A stretch of 64,000 bases of DNA from DASQPR01 sp963836775 (GTDB lineage: Bacteria; Actinomycetota; Actinomycetes; Mycobacteriales; Micromonosporaceae): assembly GCA_963836775.1 (NCBI GenBank), contig CAWIKR010000003.1:2294001-2358000 (forward strand), read 5' to 3'. A program made the translations under genes and the position numbers. The notes under the pieces are model-generated. The model did not search any database and was not told the DNA's origin. It saw nothing but the letters and a program-made list of their open reading frames with translations. Shown one piece after another: positions 44,799-55,177 of this stretch (position 1 is its first letter; every line of letters begins with the position of its first letter).

Positions 44799-45461
44799 TT
44801 GTCGGCTCACCGCCGATCCCTCCGCGTACCCGGTACTGCTATGGCCCGTCGTTTGACGCTCGGCCTGTTGTGTTGCACCACTGCCGGCGCGGCCGCTCTA
44901 GGGATCTCCATGAACCCCCGCAATGCTGCTCCCGCTACTACCGCGATGACGAACACGGCGAACACGCTGAACGCGTCCCGCACCGACGCTCTGATGCGGG
45001 CTAACCGCTCGCTCACCCGCACCGCCCCGCCGGCGAAGCCGGCACCCGCCAAGCCGGCGCCGCTGCCGAGCATCGCCGGCCTCAGCTCGACGCAGGTCAA
45101 GATGGCCGATGCGATCGTCAAGGAAGGCGTCCACATGGGCGTCAGCCGCCGCGGCCGGATCATCGCCATGGCCACCGCGCTGCAGGAATCAAATCTCAAG
45201 AACTACAACCACGCGGTCGACCACGACTCGCTGGGCCTGTTCCAGCAGCGGCCGAGCTCCGGCTGGGGCACGCCGAAGCAGCTGACCAACCCGACCTACG
45301 CCGCGCACGCCTTCTACCGGGTGCTGGTCCACTACAAGGGCTCCTGGGGCTGCCTGACCTGTGCCGCCCAAAAGGTGCAGCGCAGCGCGTTCCCGAGCGC
45401 GTACGCCAAGCACGAGCGGTTCGCGACGAAGATCGTGGACATCCTGGATAAGCGCTACTGA
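44799..45461 (+). CDS. secreted transglycosylase-like protein (paralogue of 8075-8836)
   Basis: A 220-aa exported protein. The TTG start at 44799 follows AAGGAAAGGG. The signal sequence spans about residues 15-45 (RLTLGLLCCTTAGAAALGIS), followed by a linker with KPAPAKPAP. The domain at about 95-215 contains MATALQESNLKNY, DHDSLGLFQQRPSSGWGTPKQLTNPTYAAHAFY and ends IVDILDKRY. It differs from the paralogue by an extra Cys-containing segment (WGCLTCAAQ). Probably a peptidoglycan hydrolase; the Glu in QESNL is the candidate acid. The leader holds twin C-rich hairpins and a clean terminator follows. Confidence 0.8.
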   Translation: MSAHRRSLRVPGTAMARRLTLGLLCCTTAGAAALGISMNPRNAAPATTAMTNTANTLNASRTDALMRANRSLTRTAPPAKPAPAKPAPLPSIAGLSSTQVKMADAIVKEGVHMGVSRRGRIIAMATALQESNLKNYNHAVDHDSLGLFQQRPSSGWGTPKQLTNPTYAAHAFYRVLVHYKGSWGCLTCAAQKVQRSAFPSAYAKHERFATKIVDILDKRY

Positions 45462-45510
45462 CGTTCCCACCTTGACGCGTTCTAACCAGCGCGGATCGAA
45501 GTTAACGCTG

Positions 45511-45549
45511 TGTGGGTGCGTAGTTACCAAACGTGACTACGCACCCACA
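45511..45549 (+). terminator. hairpin terminator after the transglycosylase-like gene
   Basis: TGTGGGTGCGTAGT (45511-45524) pairs perfectly with 45536-45549 around an 11-nt loop, about 50 bp after the stop. A CGCCTTT tail follows. Confidence 0.75.
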
Positions 45550-45676
45550 TCGCCTTTGTGAGAGTGCTTTCGGTTCCGGCCACACAGGACTCTCCAGATG
45601 CGACAGCGACTCTCATTGACGGCCGGCGGCGAGTCGGTCGCATGCGGTCTCGACGCGAATCGGAGTCATCAACACG

Positions 45677-46126
45677 ATGGATAAACGTCACGAGTGCATA
45701 AAGGGCATTGCGGGCAGCGTTCCGGAGGCGCAGCCTCGGGGTGTGGATTCCCCCCGGCTTCTCACACACGACACCATGGTGCGCCGCTGGCGGCTCGGCC
45801 ACGCGGTCCCGGTGTCGGCCCGGATCATCGAATACGTTTCCTACGACGGCGCCTGGTGGCGCCGTCTCGGTGCGGTCTGGGAGGCGATCCCGGACGGTCC
45901 GTTCGCACTCGCCCTCGAGGCCGGCCGGACCCGATTCGAGCAGGCCTGCTGCGCCGCCGGATTGGCCCGCCCGCACCTGCCGGAGCCGGGCGTACGCGAT
46001 CCGTGGACCGTCGCCCGGGCCCGTCGCCGCGGTGGCAGCTGCGGGCGGTCTCCGGTGTTCCTGCCGATGAGCGCGACCGAGGTGCGGCCGCGGCACCCGA
46101 TCGCCTGCCCCAGCCGGACTCGCTAA
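45677..46126 (+). CDS. hypothetical protein
   Basis: A 149-aa frame with strong G/C at third codon positions. The central segment (RIIEYVSYDGAWWRRLGAVWEAIPDGPFALALEAGRTRFEQACCAAG) looks like a folded domain; both ends are basic and Pro-rich. I do not recognise a family. The start may be later, at the ATG of MVRRWRLG. No clear operon partner: the next gene starts 143 bp downstream. Confidence 0.5.
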   Translation: MDKRHECIKGIAGSVPEAQPRGVDSPRLLTHDTMVRRWRLGHAVPVSARIIEYVSYDGAWWRRLGAVWEAIPDGPFALALEAGRTRFEQACCAAGLARPHLPEPGVRDPWTVARARRRGGSCGRSPVFLPMSATEVRPRHPIACPSRTR

Positions 46127-46269
46127 CCTCGCGGTCCGGCAGCCGCCGCCGTCGACGTCGGACGGCCGCGCGTTTTGAGGATCACGCAAACCGAGCATGA
46201 GGTTTGTCCGATGTTCATGCGATAGGGTCGCGGGAGTCAGCTGGCGGCAACCATTTAGACAGGATTCGT

Positions 46270-47934
46270 GTGGGTTATCTGAGCAAAGTTCCGGCCACCG
46301 TCGTTCAGACCGCTCTGCATGTCATCGCCATCGCGGCGTTCGTGACCCTGGCGCTGACACCGCATCGCACCGCCGGCTATCTGTTGGCGCTCGCCGGTCT
46401 TCTGGTCGTGGCCGGTCGCGGTTCCGAGACCGGCCTGCTCAACGCGATTCCGGCGGTCACCCTGCTGGCCGCCGCCGTTCTGGTCCCGTTGCCGCACACT
46501 GCCACGACTTCATTCATCGCGCTCGCACTGGTCTACCTGATCGTCTCGCAGTCGGCGCTCCTCGCGCTCGGCCGCAAGGCTCGCACCCAGACGCTCAACC
46601 TGCCCGGCTACGCCGAGCCCCGGCGGCTCGCGATCCCGGCCGACGCGATGGCCGCGGCCAACGTCATCATGGTGGCCGCCGTGGGCGCCATCGGTTACGC
46701 GAAGTGGCCGGTGTGGCCGGTGGCCGCGGCAGTCGCCGCCGAGTGCGCCGCGGTCGCGATCGTCACGGCCAATGCGATGTACCGCCGATTCAAGGGCGCT
46801 TCCGACGTCTCGCACTTCCGCGCCGCGCTGGAGAAGCACGCGCCGTCCTTCATCGTGTATTTCAGCGCTACCGCCGGCCAGGAACTTCAGCTGCTGTCCT
46901 GGCTGCCGGAGCTGGACTCGATCGGCGAGCCATATCTGGTCGTGGTGCGCGAGGCCGCGACGATGCGCAAGCTCCGGCCGCACGTCACGGCGCCGCTGTT
47001 CTACTGCCCGACAGTGCCGACCGTCGACTCCACCATCATCGACACCGTCCGCGCGGTCATCTACGTCAACAATGCCAACCTCAACAGCCACATCGCGCGG
47101 TTCAGCAAACTGACGCACATTCAGCTGCTGCACGGCGACTCGGACAAGCCGGCCAGCTTCAACCCGGTCTCGGCGATGTTCGACCGGCTGTTCGTCGCCG
47201 GTCCGGCCGGTGTCCAGCGGTACGCGGACCACGGCGTGGTGATCGCCGAGGAGAAGTTCGACATCGTCGGGCGACCGCAGGCGGCGGCGGTCACCGATAC
47301 GCGGACCGAGTCCGGCACCACGGTGCTCTACGCCCTCACGACACCCGGCCACTACGCCGACGAGAACCACTGCTCGCTACCCGCCGCCGAGGCGATCGTC
47401 CGCGGGCTGATCGACGCCGGCGCCACCGTGATCTTGCGGCCGCACCCGAGCATCAACCGCCGGACCCGGGGCTTCGCCCAGCTTGCCCGGGCCGAGAAGC
47501 TGCTCGCCGACGACCGGGCCCGGTCCGGCCGGCCGCACCTGTTCGGCGCCGCGGCCGACGCGATGTCCGCGGTCGAGGCGATGAACGCCTCCGACGCGAT
47601 GGTCTCCGACGTCTCCGCGATGGCCGTCGACTACCTCGCCTCCGGCAAGCCGCTGGCCCTGACCGACGTCCGCTCCGCCGGACCCGACTTCGCCCGGCAC
47701 TCCCCGATCGCCCACGCGGCCTATGTGATCAGCGCCGACGGCGCCAACACCGCCGAGATGGCCGCTGACATGCTCGGCGACGACTCGAACGCCGGTCACC
47801 GCGCCGCGGTCCGCGACTACTACCTGGCGGCCGACACATTCGCCGAGACCACCCGTCGCTACCTGCGCGGCGAGAAGGTCGCCCGGACATCGACTCCAGT
47901 GCATCCGCGGGAATCGGCCGACGTCACCGTCTAG
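46270..47934 (+). CDS. CDP-glycerol glycerophosphotransferase-like (TagB/TagF type) membrane protein
   Basis: A 554-aa protein. The N-terminal third has about six membrane helices (VVQTALHVIAIAAFVTL, AGYLLALAGLLVVAG, FIALALVYLIVSQ, AANVIMVAAVGAIGY and others). The C-terminal two thirds carry the GT-B transferase motifs of the teichoic-acid polymerase family: LLHGDSDKPASF (the HG..K motif), ILRPHPSINRR and AMVSDVSAMAVDYLASGKP (SDxS). It probably adds a polyol-phosphate or sugar to a cell-surface polymer. GTG 46270 with AGGA 6 nt upstream is preferred to the longer TTG start at 46204. Confidence 0.82.
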   Translation: MGYLSKVPATVVQTALHVIAIAAFVTLALTPHRTAGYLLALAGLLVVAGRGSETGLLNAIPAVTLLAAAVLVPLPHTATTSFIALALVYLIVSQSALLALGRKARTQTLNLPGYAEPRRLAIPADAMAAANVIMVAAVGAIGYAKWPVWPVAAAVAAECAAVAIVTANAMYRRFKGASDVSHFRAALEKHAPSFIVYFSATAGQELQLLSWLPELDSIGEPYLVVVREAATMRKLRPHVTAPLFYCPTVPTVDSTIIDTVRAVIYVNNANLNSHIARFSKLTHIQLLHGDSDKPASFNPVSAMFDRLFVAGPAGVQRYADHGVVIAEEKFDIVGRPQAAAVTDTRTESGTTVLYALTTPGHYADENHCSLPAAEAIVRGLIDAGATVILRPHPSINRRTRGFAQLARAEKLLADDRARSGRPHLFGAAADAMSAVEAMNASDAMVSDVSAMAVDYLASGKPLALTDVRSAGPDFARHSPIAHAAYVISADGANTAEMAADMLGDDSNAGHRAAVRDYYLAADTFAETTRRYLRGEKVARTSTPVHPRESADVTV

Positions 47935-48056
47935 CGTTGCCGTGTGGTGCCGCTCACATGAGGAACGTCTCTCATGGGTAGGGAGTAACCAGGCCTCAGT
48001 GCGGATACTTTACGGTAACGAGGTAGACGCATAAGGAAATGTGGAGCGAGGACGAC

Positions 48057-49340
<1,284 letters not shown>

Positions 49341-49355
49341 CCCGCACATAGCCGC

Positions 49356-49394
49356 ACGGCGCCGGTCCCGGACTCGTTCCGGGCCGGCGCCGTT
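49356..49394 (+). terminator. terminator after gltA
   Basis: The 16-bp stem ACGGCGCCGG(T)CCCGGA pairs with 49378-49393 with one bulged T and a CTCGT loop, followed by TTCTGTGT. It starts 16 bp after the stop. Confidence 0.85.
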
Positions 49395-49778
49395 CTGTGT
49401 CACCCTCAGATCTTTTCCGGGTACGCCGACTCCGCCGCCGGTTCGCCGGGTTTCGGGGGGTATCGGGGCTTCCTTGAGAAAGTCCACTCTGGACTATGGT
49501 GCTCTGCCCGCTCCTCGACACGCAGCAGCACATCGTCCTAACTCGACGATCACGCGTTGCCCCGACGCGCGTGCGCCCGATCTGGCGACTGCTCCCCCGC
49601 CCCAAGATTTCCGATCTTGGCAACTTTCGGCAGCGTGATCCACGGAACTGTGCCACCACGGCTCCCGTAGCCCCCGAACGGCAACCACCAGCGCACACCG
49701 CCGTCGATCACCACGACTCTGCCGCGACATCCGTGCACCCGATCCCGCCGAGCGACCCCTGCACCTCGTGGCCGACCC

Positions 49779-49927
49779 AAGATCGCGACGTCCGCGGCCT
49801 GGCGGCTGTCCCGGCCGTCCTGATCGCGACGTCCGCGGAGCTATGGTCGTCCCGACGGCTCTCAGGGAGCCATGGCTCCGCGAACGTTGCGATCAAGGTG
49901 CCATGGGTCCGCGGACGTTGCGATCTT
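49779..49927. repeat. 149-bp four-arm inverted-repeat element, locus 3
   Basis: It begins AAGATCGCGACGTCCGCGG and ends TCCGCGGACGTTGCGATCTT, with inner arms GATCGCGACGTCCGCGGAG (49821) and CTCCGCGAACGTTGCGATC (49876). The interior also contains the palindrome GGAGCCATGGCTCC. The length equals copies 1A and 1C exactly although the spacers differ. It lies in the gene-free stretch 49395-50019, in which no coding frame is credible. Confidence 0.85.
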
Positions 49928-49983
49928 CACGAGGAGCCGCGCCGGACTCCCCAAGCGCATGCAGGCGCGCGAAGCAAGGTGCG

Positions 49984-50013
49984 TTGACATGTGACCGTAT
50001 GGTCACCTAACCT
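49984..50013 (+). promoter_or_regulatory. ArsR-type operator/promoter, leaderless
   Basis: TTGACA (49984-49989) and TAACCT (50008-50013) flank the inverted repeat GTGACC-GTAT-GGTCAC. The GTG start of the ArsR gene at 50020 lies at the expected transcription start, so the mRNA is probably leaderless and autorepressed. Confidence 0.65.
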
Positions 50014-50019
50014 TGACGC

Positions 50020-50340
50020 GTGTCCGACGACGACGATCTGGTGTTCAAGGCGCTCGCCGACTCGACCCGCCGCCTTCTCCTGGACCGTCTCTTCGAGCGT
50101 GACGGCCGCACGCTCACCGATTTGATCGCCGACCTGGGCATGACCCGGTTCGGCGGGATGAAGCACGTGAAGATCCTGGAGGACGCCGGGCTGATCGTCT
50201 CGCGCAAGCGCGGGCGGGAGAAGCTGCACTTCCTCAACCCGATGCCGATCCGGCTGATCCACGACCGATGGATAGACAAGTACACCGAGGGCCCGGCCGG
50301 GATGCTGGCGCGCCTCAAGGCCGATCTGGAGAAGCCATGA
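50020..50340 (+). CDS. ArsR family transcriptional regulator
   Basis: A 106-aa winged-helix repressor. It contains DLVFKALADSTRRLLLDRLFERDGRTLTDLIADLGMTRFGGMKHVKILEDAGLIVSRKRGREKLHFLNP, the pattern of the SRPBCC-linked ArsR subgroup rather than metal sensors (no Cys pair). The promoter holds a palindromic operator, which suggests autorepression. The stop overlaps the SRPBCC start by ATGA. Confidence 0.9.
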   Translation: MSDDDDLVFKALADSTRRLLLDRLFERDGRTLTDLIADLGMTRFGGMKHVKILEDAGLIVSRKRGREKLHFLNPMPIRLIHDRWIDKYTEGPAGMLARLKADLEKP

Positions 50341-50768
50341 CCAGCGCGCAGATCTATCAGCTGTTCATCAAGGCGTCCGCTGAGGACATCTGGGACTCGA
50401 TCGTCAAGCCGGATGCGACGATGAAGTATTTCCACGGTGCCCGGATCACCAACTCGCCGGAGCGGCACGTGTCGCACGGACCGGACGGCAGCGTCTGGGG
50501 TGACGGCCCGGTTCTGGAGTGGGATCCGCCGCGTCGGCTGGTGCACGAGTGGCGCTCGCTCTACGACCCGGCGATGGCCGGTGAGGCCCCGAGCCGGGTC
50601 ACCTGGGAGATCGAGCCGACCGGCGCTGGGGTCTGCCGCCTCACTCTCACGCACGACCGGCTCGACGGAGCGCCGCTGACCGCCGCCAGCGTGTCCGGCG
50701 CCGGCTGGATGTTCGTCCTCTCGGGACTCAAGTCTGTGCTGGAAACCGGAACCGGCCTGATTCCCTGA
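50337..50768 (+). CDS. SRPBCC family (AHSA1-like) protein
   Basis: A 143-aa START-like protein. It has the AHSA1 pattern QLFIKASAEDIWDSIVKPDATMKYFHGARI, VLEWDPPRRLVHEWRSLYDP, SRVTWEIEPTGAGVCRLTLTHD and a C-terminal helix GWMFVLSGLKSVLETG. Such proteins bind hydrophobic ligands. Coupling to an ArsR regulator is a common module; the ligand is unknown. Confidence 0.9.
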   Translation: MTSAQIYQLFIKASAEDIWDSIVKPDATMKYFHGARITNSPERHVSHGPDGSVWGDGPVLEWDPPRRLVHEWRSLYDPAMAGEAPSRVTWEIEPTGAGVCRLTLTHDRLDGAPLTAASVSGAGWMFVLSGLKSVLETGTGLIP

Positions 50769-50828
50769 GGCGGATCTTGCGAACCAACCGCGCACCCGGA
50801 ACTCTGGGTGCGATGACGGGAGGTGTTC

Positions 50829-51734
50829 ATGCCCGACGGGCAAATCGTTGTCGACGGCCTGACCAAGGTCTACAAGAACCTCAGAGCCGTCGACGATCTT
50901 TCGTTCACGGTCCAGGCCGGTCGTGTGACCGGATTTCTCGGACCGAACGGTGCCGGCAAGACGACGACATTGCGGATGCTGCTCAACCTGGTCCAGCCGA
51001 CGGCAGGCACCGCGACCATCGGTGGCCGCCGCTACGCTGACCTGCCCGAACCGATCCGCGAGGTCGGGGCGATCCTGGAAGCCAGCGCGGCACACAAAGG
51101 CCGGACCGGCCGGAACCATCTGCGGGTGCTGTGCCGCGCGGCCGGGCTGCCCAAGCAGCGGGCCGATGAAGTGCTCGCCCTGGTCGGCCTGACCCCAGCC
51201 GCGAACCGCAAGTTCAAGGGTTACTCGCTGGGCATGCGGCAGCGGCTCGGCATCGCGGCCGCGCTCCTCGGAGACCCGCGTGTGCTGGTTCTCGACGAGC
51301 CGGCCAACGGACTGGACCCGGAGGGCATCCGCTGGATGCGGGATCTGCTCAAGGCGCTGGCCGCCGACGGACGTACCGTCCTCGTCTCCAGCCACCTGCT
51401 CACTGAAATGGAGATCCTGGCCGACGACGTCGTCATCATCGCCAGCGGCAAGCTCGTCGCACAGGGGACGGTGGCGGCCGTGATCGACTCCATGCCGGCC
51501 ACCGAGCGGACCCTAGTACGCACGGACGACCTCGGCCGGCTGCTCGCCGAGCTGGGCGACCGGGCCTCGAGCACGTCCACGGAGAACGGCGTCTACATCT
51601 CCGGACCGGGCGCCCAGGCGATCGGCGAGGCGGCCCGGCGCGCCGGGGTGGCGTTGCATCAGTTGGTCACCGAGCGTCCGGATCTGGAAGAGGTCTTCCT
51701 CGAGCTCACCAAGGAAGGGGCCGGCATCCGATGA
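50829..51734 (+). CDS. ABC transporter ATP-binding protein (DrrA/CcmA-like)
   Basis: A 301-aa exporter ATPase. Walker A is GPNGAGKTT, the signature region is YSLGMRQRLGIAAALLGDP, Walker B is VLVLDEPANGLDPEG and the switch is VLVSSHLL. The C-terminal domain (about residues 220-301) ends in VTERPDLEEVFLELT, typical of the drug-export subgroup. ATG 50829 has GGGAGG 5 nt upstream. It overlaps the permease by 4 bp (ATGA). Confidence 0.92.
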   Translation: MPDGQIVVDGLTKVYKNLRAVDDLSFTVQAGRVTGFLGPNGAGKTTTLRMLLNLVQPTAGTATIGGRRYADLPEPIREVGAILEASAAHKGRTGRNHLRVLCRAAGLPKQRADEVLALVGLTPAANRKFKGYSLGMRQRLGIAAALLGDPRVLVLDEPANGLDPEGIRWMRDLLKALAADGRTVLVSSHLLTEMEILADDVVIIASGKLVAQGTVAAVIDSMPATERTLVRTDDLGRLLAELGDRASSTSTENGVYISGPGAQAIGEAARRAGVALHQLVTERPDLEEVFLELTKEGAGIR

Positions 51735-52639
51735 CTACGCTGGCCAGCCCGGCGCTGTCCGGCGCCAAGCGCACCGGCACCACGCCCGGCCGCCTGATCG
51801 GCGCCGAGATCCTCAAGGTGCGCACGACCAACGCGTGGTGGCTGTTCACCATCGGCGTGGTGGTGTTCACGCTGCTGGCTCTTGCCGTCAACTGGCTCGG
51901 GCACCACTTCGAGTTGCACCCTCCGATCACCCAGCTGAACGCCGATCAGCAGCGGACCGCAGAAGCCTCGGCAGCGCTCGCCCGGACGCCCTCGGGACTC
52001 GCGAAGATCACCGCCGACATGCTCACGTCCGGCCAGATGTTCGGCTGCCTGCTCGCATTGGTGCTGGGCAGCCTGGTGGTGACGAACGAGTTCTACCACC
52101 AGACGGCGACCGCGACATTCATGACGACGCCGCACCGCACCGCCGTTCTGCTCGCCAAGCTGGTGGCCGCGGCGCTATTCGGCGCGGTGTTCTGGGCGGT
52201 GTCCACTGTGCTCGACATCGTGGCCACACCGGTCTTCCTCCACTCCGAGCACGTCTCCTACGACATGTTCAGCTGGATTCCGATGCGTTCGGTGCTGCTG
52301 AACCTGCTGGCGTTCGTGTTGTGGGCGGCGTTCGGCTGCGGCCTCGGCGCGCTGATCCGCAATCAGATCGGCGCCGTCATCACCGGCGTCGTCGTCTACC
52401 TGATCGGATCGATCGCGATCCAGCTGCTGTTCCAGCTCCTGCACGTGCTGATCCCGCACGACTGGGTGCTCACCGCGCAGGTGGCGGCGCCGGGCGTGGC
52501 GTCGCGGGTGCTACTGACGCCGGGACGGGCCTTCGACCACGCTCCGCCGCAGTGGGCCGGTGGCGTGGTTCTGGTGGCGTACGCCGCAATCTTCACCGTC
52601 ATCGGCATCGCGCTCACCCGCAAGCGCGACATCAGCTGA
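51731..52639 (+). CDS. ABC-2 type transporter permease
   Basis: A 302-aa membrane protein with about six helices, including WWLFTIGVVVFTLLALAV, FGCLLALVLGSLVVTNEF and IGAVITGVVVYLIGSIAIQLL. NEFYHQTATATFMTTPHRTAVLLAKL is the usual elbow segment of bacitracin- or lantibiotic-type exporters. It forms a complete exporter with the upstream ATPase. Substrate unknown. Confidence 0.88.
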   Translation: MTTLASPALSGAKRTGTTPGRLIGAEILKVRTTNAWWLFTIGVVVFTLLALAVNWLGHHFELHPPITQLNADQQRTAEASAALARTPSGLAKITADMLTSGQMFGCLLALVLGSLVVTNEFYHQTATATFMTTPHRTAVLLAKLVAAALFGAVFWAVSTVLDIVATPVFLHSEHVSYDMFSWIPMRSVLLNLLAFVLWAAFGCGLGALIRNQIGAVITGVVVYLIGSIAIQLLFQLLHVLIPHDWVLTAQVAAPGVASRVLLTPGRAFDHAPPQWAGGVVLVAYAAIFTVIGIALTRKRDIS

Positions 52640-52647
52640 CCGGACGG

Positions 52648-52698
52648 CTGGCCGCGACCGGATTGCCATCGAGTGACACCGTGGATGGTCGCGGCCAG
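52648..52698 (+). terminator. inverted repeat after the ABC permease
   Basis: CTGGCCGCGACC (52648-52659) and GGTCGCGGCCAG (52687-52698) are perfect 12-bp arms around 27 nt, starting 8 bp after the stop codon. Confidence 0.55.
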
Positions 52699-52797
52699 GT
52701 CCGTTCTCCGGGCGGTCGGTGACCGTTCACCTTAAATGCTCTCCGTCGTCGTTCGGCGACGGACTGTGAGTACGTCGACTGTGGACCGAGGTCCGTC

Positions 52798-52840
52798 CCA
52801 ATGAGAGTGCGGTCGCGCGGTGCGGCCGCACTCTCATTGG
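52798..52840. promoter_or_regulatory. 15-bp perfect inverted repeat directly before the MHYT gene
   Basis: CCAATGAGAGTGCGG (52798-52812) pairs with 52826-52840 around a 13-nt GC-rich loop, ending 13 nt before ATG 52854. It could be a leader hairpin occluding the ribosome site or an operator. Confidence 0.55.
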
Positions 52841-52853
52841 AACGGGGTCAACG

Positions 52854-53717
52854 ATGCCGGTCGTGCACCAGTTCGCGTACGGGGCGGTCAACCCGATCGT
52901 CGCGTTCTTCCTGGCCTTTGTCGGGTCGATGTTCGGGCTGACCTGCACCGAGCGGGCACGCCGAGCCGATCAGCCGGGTCGCCGGGCTCGATGGCTGGGC
53001 CTGGCCGCTCTGGCCATCGGCGGCGGTGCGGTGTGGCTGATGCATTTCATGGCGATGCTCGGCTTCGACGTCCAAGCCACCGACCTCCGGTTCGACCTGC
53101 CGCTGACCGCGGCGAGTTTCGTGATCGCCGTGGTCGTGGTGGCCGGCGGGTTGTTCCTGGTCGGTTTCGGCCGGCCCACGTTCGTCAAGGTCTTCTTCGG
53201 CGCGGTGCTGACCGGCGGCGGAATCGCCGCCATGCACTACACCGGGATGGCGGCTCTGCGTTTGGGCGGTCATCTCAGCTACGACACGCAGCTGGTCGGC
53301 GCGTCGGTCCTGATTGCGATCGCGGCGGCGCTGGTCGCCCTGTGGTTCACCGTCGCCGTACGCGGATGGAAGGCGATCACGGTCGCCTCAGCGATCATGG
53401 CCGCGGCTGTCTGCGCCATGCACTACACCGGAATGGCGGCAATGAGTGTCCATCTGGATCCGGTCCGGGCTCCGGCCCGAGTGCACGGCGTCAGCCCGCT
53501 GTCCCTGATCGTCCCGATCATCGTGCTCGGAGCCGCGGCCGCGATGGGTCTCATCTTCGCGGCCATGTCGATGATGGGCGACGAGGATTTCCACGCGCAG
53601 CCGGAGATCGACCCGCGGGCGCCGGTGTCACCGGCCGTAGCACCGCCCGCGTCGGCGTCACTGCGCGAATTCGACGCGCATCGCCGGAGCGCCGCGCTGC
53701 GATCGCACCGAGGCTGA
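52854..53717 (+). CDS. MHYT domain integral membrane sensor
   Basis: A 287-aa protein with seven predicted helices. The MHYT repeats are GAVWLMHFMAMLGFD, IAAMHYTGMAAL and CAMHYTGMAAMS, proposed to bind a metal (copper) and sense a diatomic gas. Unlike many family members it lacks a GGDEF, EAL or kinase output domain; only a disordered tail follows. A long hairpin lies directly before its start. Signal and partner unknown. Confidence 0.9.
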   Translation: MPVVHQFAYGAVNPIVAFFLAFVGSMFGLTCTERARRADQPGRRARWLGLAALAIGGGAVWLMHFMAMLGFDVQATDLRFDLPLTAASFVIAVVVVAGGLFLVGFGRPTFVKVFFGAVLTGGGIAAMHYTGMAALRLGGHLSYDTQLVGASVLIAIAAALVALWFTVAVRGWKAITVASAIMAAAVCAMHYTGMAAMSVHLDPVRAPARVHGVSPLSLIVPIIVLGAAAAMGLIFAAMSMMGDEDFHAQPEIDPRAPVSPAVAPPASASLREFDAHRRSAALRSHRG

Positions 53718-53886
53718 CAGTCAGGGCATGGGGTCGACGATGCGGCCAACGCCGACGATTGCGGTCGCGCCCGGCAGAGCGGCCGCGCCCGGGCCCGCCC
53801 GTCGCGCTCGGCGGAACGGCCGCGGCCGGACCGGCGCCGCGGAGAGCGCCTGGCCGGCCGGGATGCTCATCGATCGGCCGGGACCG

Positions 53887-54321
53887 TTAGCCTTCGGCCA
53901 GGAACAGCGGGATCTTCCGAGCCGTACGCAGCCTGTAGTCGGCGTAGTCGGGGTAGGCGGCGACGGCGCGCTCCCACCACAGGTCGTACTCGGCGCCGTC
54001 GATTTCGCGGACCTTCAGGTCGTGCCTGACATCCACGCCGTCCTGGACGTCGACGCGCGGGTCGGCCACCAGGTTGTGGTACCACACCGGGTTCTTCGGC
54101 GCGCCACCCATCGAGGCCACAAGCGCATAGACGCCGTCATGCTCGACCCGCATCAACGGCACCTTACGGATCTTGCCGCTCTTGGCGCCGCGCATCGTCA
54201 CCACCACCACGGGCATGCCCCGCATCGTCGTCCCGGCCGCGCCGCCGGACGTCTCGATGGCCGTGACCTGGTCCCGGACCCACTTGGCCGGGCTGGCCGC
54301 GTAGTCACCCTCGATCGGCAT
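53887..54321 (-). CDS. F420-binding nitroreductase family (Ddn-like) protein
   Basis: A 144-aa split-barrel protein of the deazaflavin (F420)-dependent nitroreductase family. Typical segments are MPVVVVTMRGAKSGKIRKVPLMRVEHDGVYALVASMGGAPKNPVWYHNLVADPRV, the F420-binding K-S-G-K and P-x-W-Y-H-N-L pattern, then ERAVAAYPDYADYRLRTARKIPLFL. Members reduce quinones or nitro compounds. Consistent with the F420-type LLM enzyme at 60110. Confidence 0.92.
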   Translation of the reverse strand: MPIEGDYAASPAKWVRDQVTAIETSGGAAGTTMRGMPVVVVTMRGAKSGKIRKVPLMRVEHDGVYALVASMGGAPKNPVWYHNLVADPRVDVQDGVDVRHDLKVREIDGAEYDLWWERAVAAYPDYADYRLRTARKIPLFLAEG

Positions 54322-54421
54322 CTCGGTCTACCTTCTGCTGGAATTCTCGGACCGCCCCCCGGATTCGGTCCGGGATGGGCTCATTTGCATCGAACAATGC
54401 GACGCCGCGTGACCTTCCCGA

Positions 54422-55177
54422 TCAACGCAGGATGTGTTCCAGCACGCCCCGGTGCTGCTGGGTCCAGTCATGAGCGTCGCGGACCTCGTCCACCGCACCG
54501 AGATCACGAAGCCGGCTCATCGACGGATTACCGGCGTCGGCGGCCGCCGCGATCCCGCGCCAGCACCGGTCCTGCCACCACACGATGGTCTCGATCAGCA
54601 ATGGGCGGTCGTCGAGCTCATAGGCGTCGGCGATCAACCCGACCCGGTGCCCGGCGACCTGGACGTCGGTGATCGCCGGCCCGAGATTGACGAACTGCCA
54701 GCAGACGTGCGCGACATCGTGGATGCGCTGCCCCGGTGCGGCGATGTCCCAGTCGATGATCGCGACCGGGCGCAGGCCGGCCCCGGCGTCTCGATAAACG
54801 GTATTGCGTGGCGACAGATCGTTGTGGCAGACGACCTCCTCGCCCCGGGCCAGCGGGCTGCCGGCAGTCAGATCATGAAATTGCCGGACGAGTTGGGCGA
54901 TCCGCACCAGGCTGGCGTCGGACCGGACGCCGGGCGGCTGCACCGCTTCCCAGGCGACGTGGCCGTCCACGTAGGAGAGCATGTCGCGGCCGTCGTCGTC
55001 GATGCCGAGGAATCGCGGAGCCGCCGGCCAGTGGTGTGTCTCGAACAGGCGCAGAAGATCACGAACCAGCTCCGGCCGCAGCGCCGGAGGGCGCCGGATG
55101 GTGTCACCCACGCGGATCACCTGGTTCACATAGCCGCCGGGCAGCACCTCATCAGACACCCCGCCATGGTCGCGCAC
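54422..55177 (-). CDS. aminoglycoside phosphotransferase (APH) family kinase-like protein
   Basis: A 251-aa protein. The catalytic loop is VCHNDLSPRNTVY (HxDxxxxN) and the metal-binding motif IDWDIAAPG (DxD). The N-lobe is short (GGYVNQVIRVGDTIRR) and no clear ATP lysine is visible. Family members phosphorylate antibiotics, choline or other alcohols, and most are not resistance enzymes. It overlaps the upstream membrane protein gene by 26 bp, less if GTG 55159 is used. Confidence 0.85.
   Translation of the reverse strand: MRDHGGVSDEVLPGGYVNQVIRVGDTIRRPPALRPELVRDLLRLFETHHWPAAPRFLGIDDDGRDMLSYVDGHVAWEAVQPPGVRSDASLVRIAQLVRQFHDLTAGSPLARGEEVVCHNDLSPRNTVYRDAGAGLRPVAIIDWDIAAPGQRIHDVAHVCWQFVNLGPAITDVQVAGHRVGLIADAYELDDRPLLIETIVWWQDRCWRGIAAAADAGNPSMSRLRDLGAVDEVRDAHDWTQQHRGVLEHILR

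Noticed and set aside
44527..44800. Cyclic di-AMP (ydaO) riboswitch before the transglycosylase-like gene
   Set aside because: Such genes often have one in actinomycetes, but the conserved core was not found; the C-rich hairpins are a different structure.
49496..49987. 163-aa plus-strand frame over the locus 3 repeat
   Set aside because: Codon use is poor and the frame depends on the inverted-repeat arms; no family resemblance.
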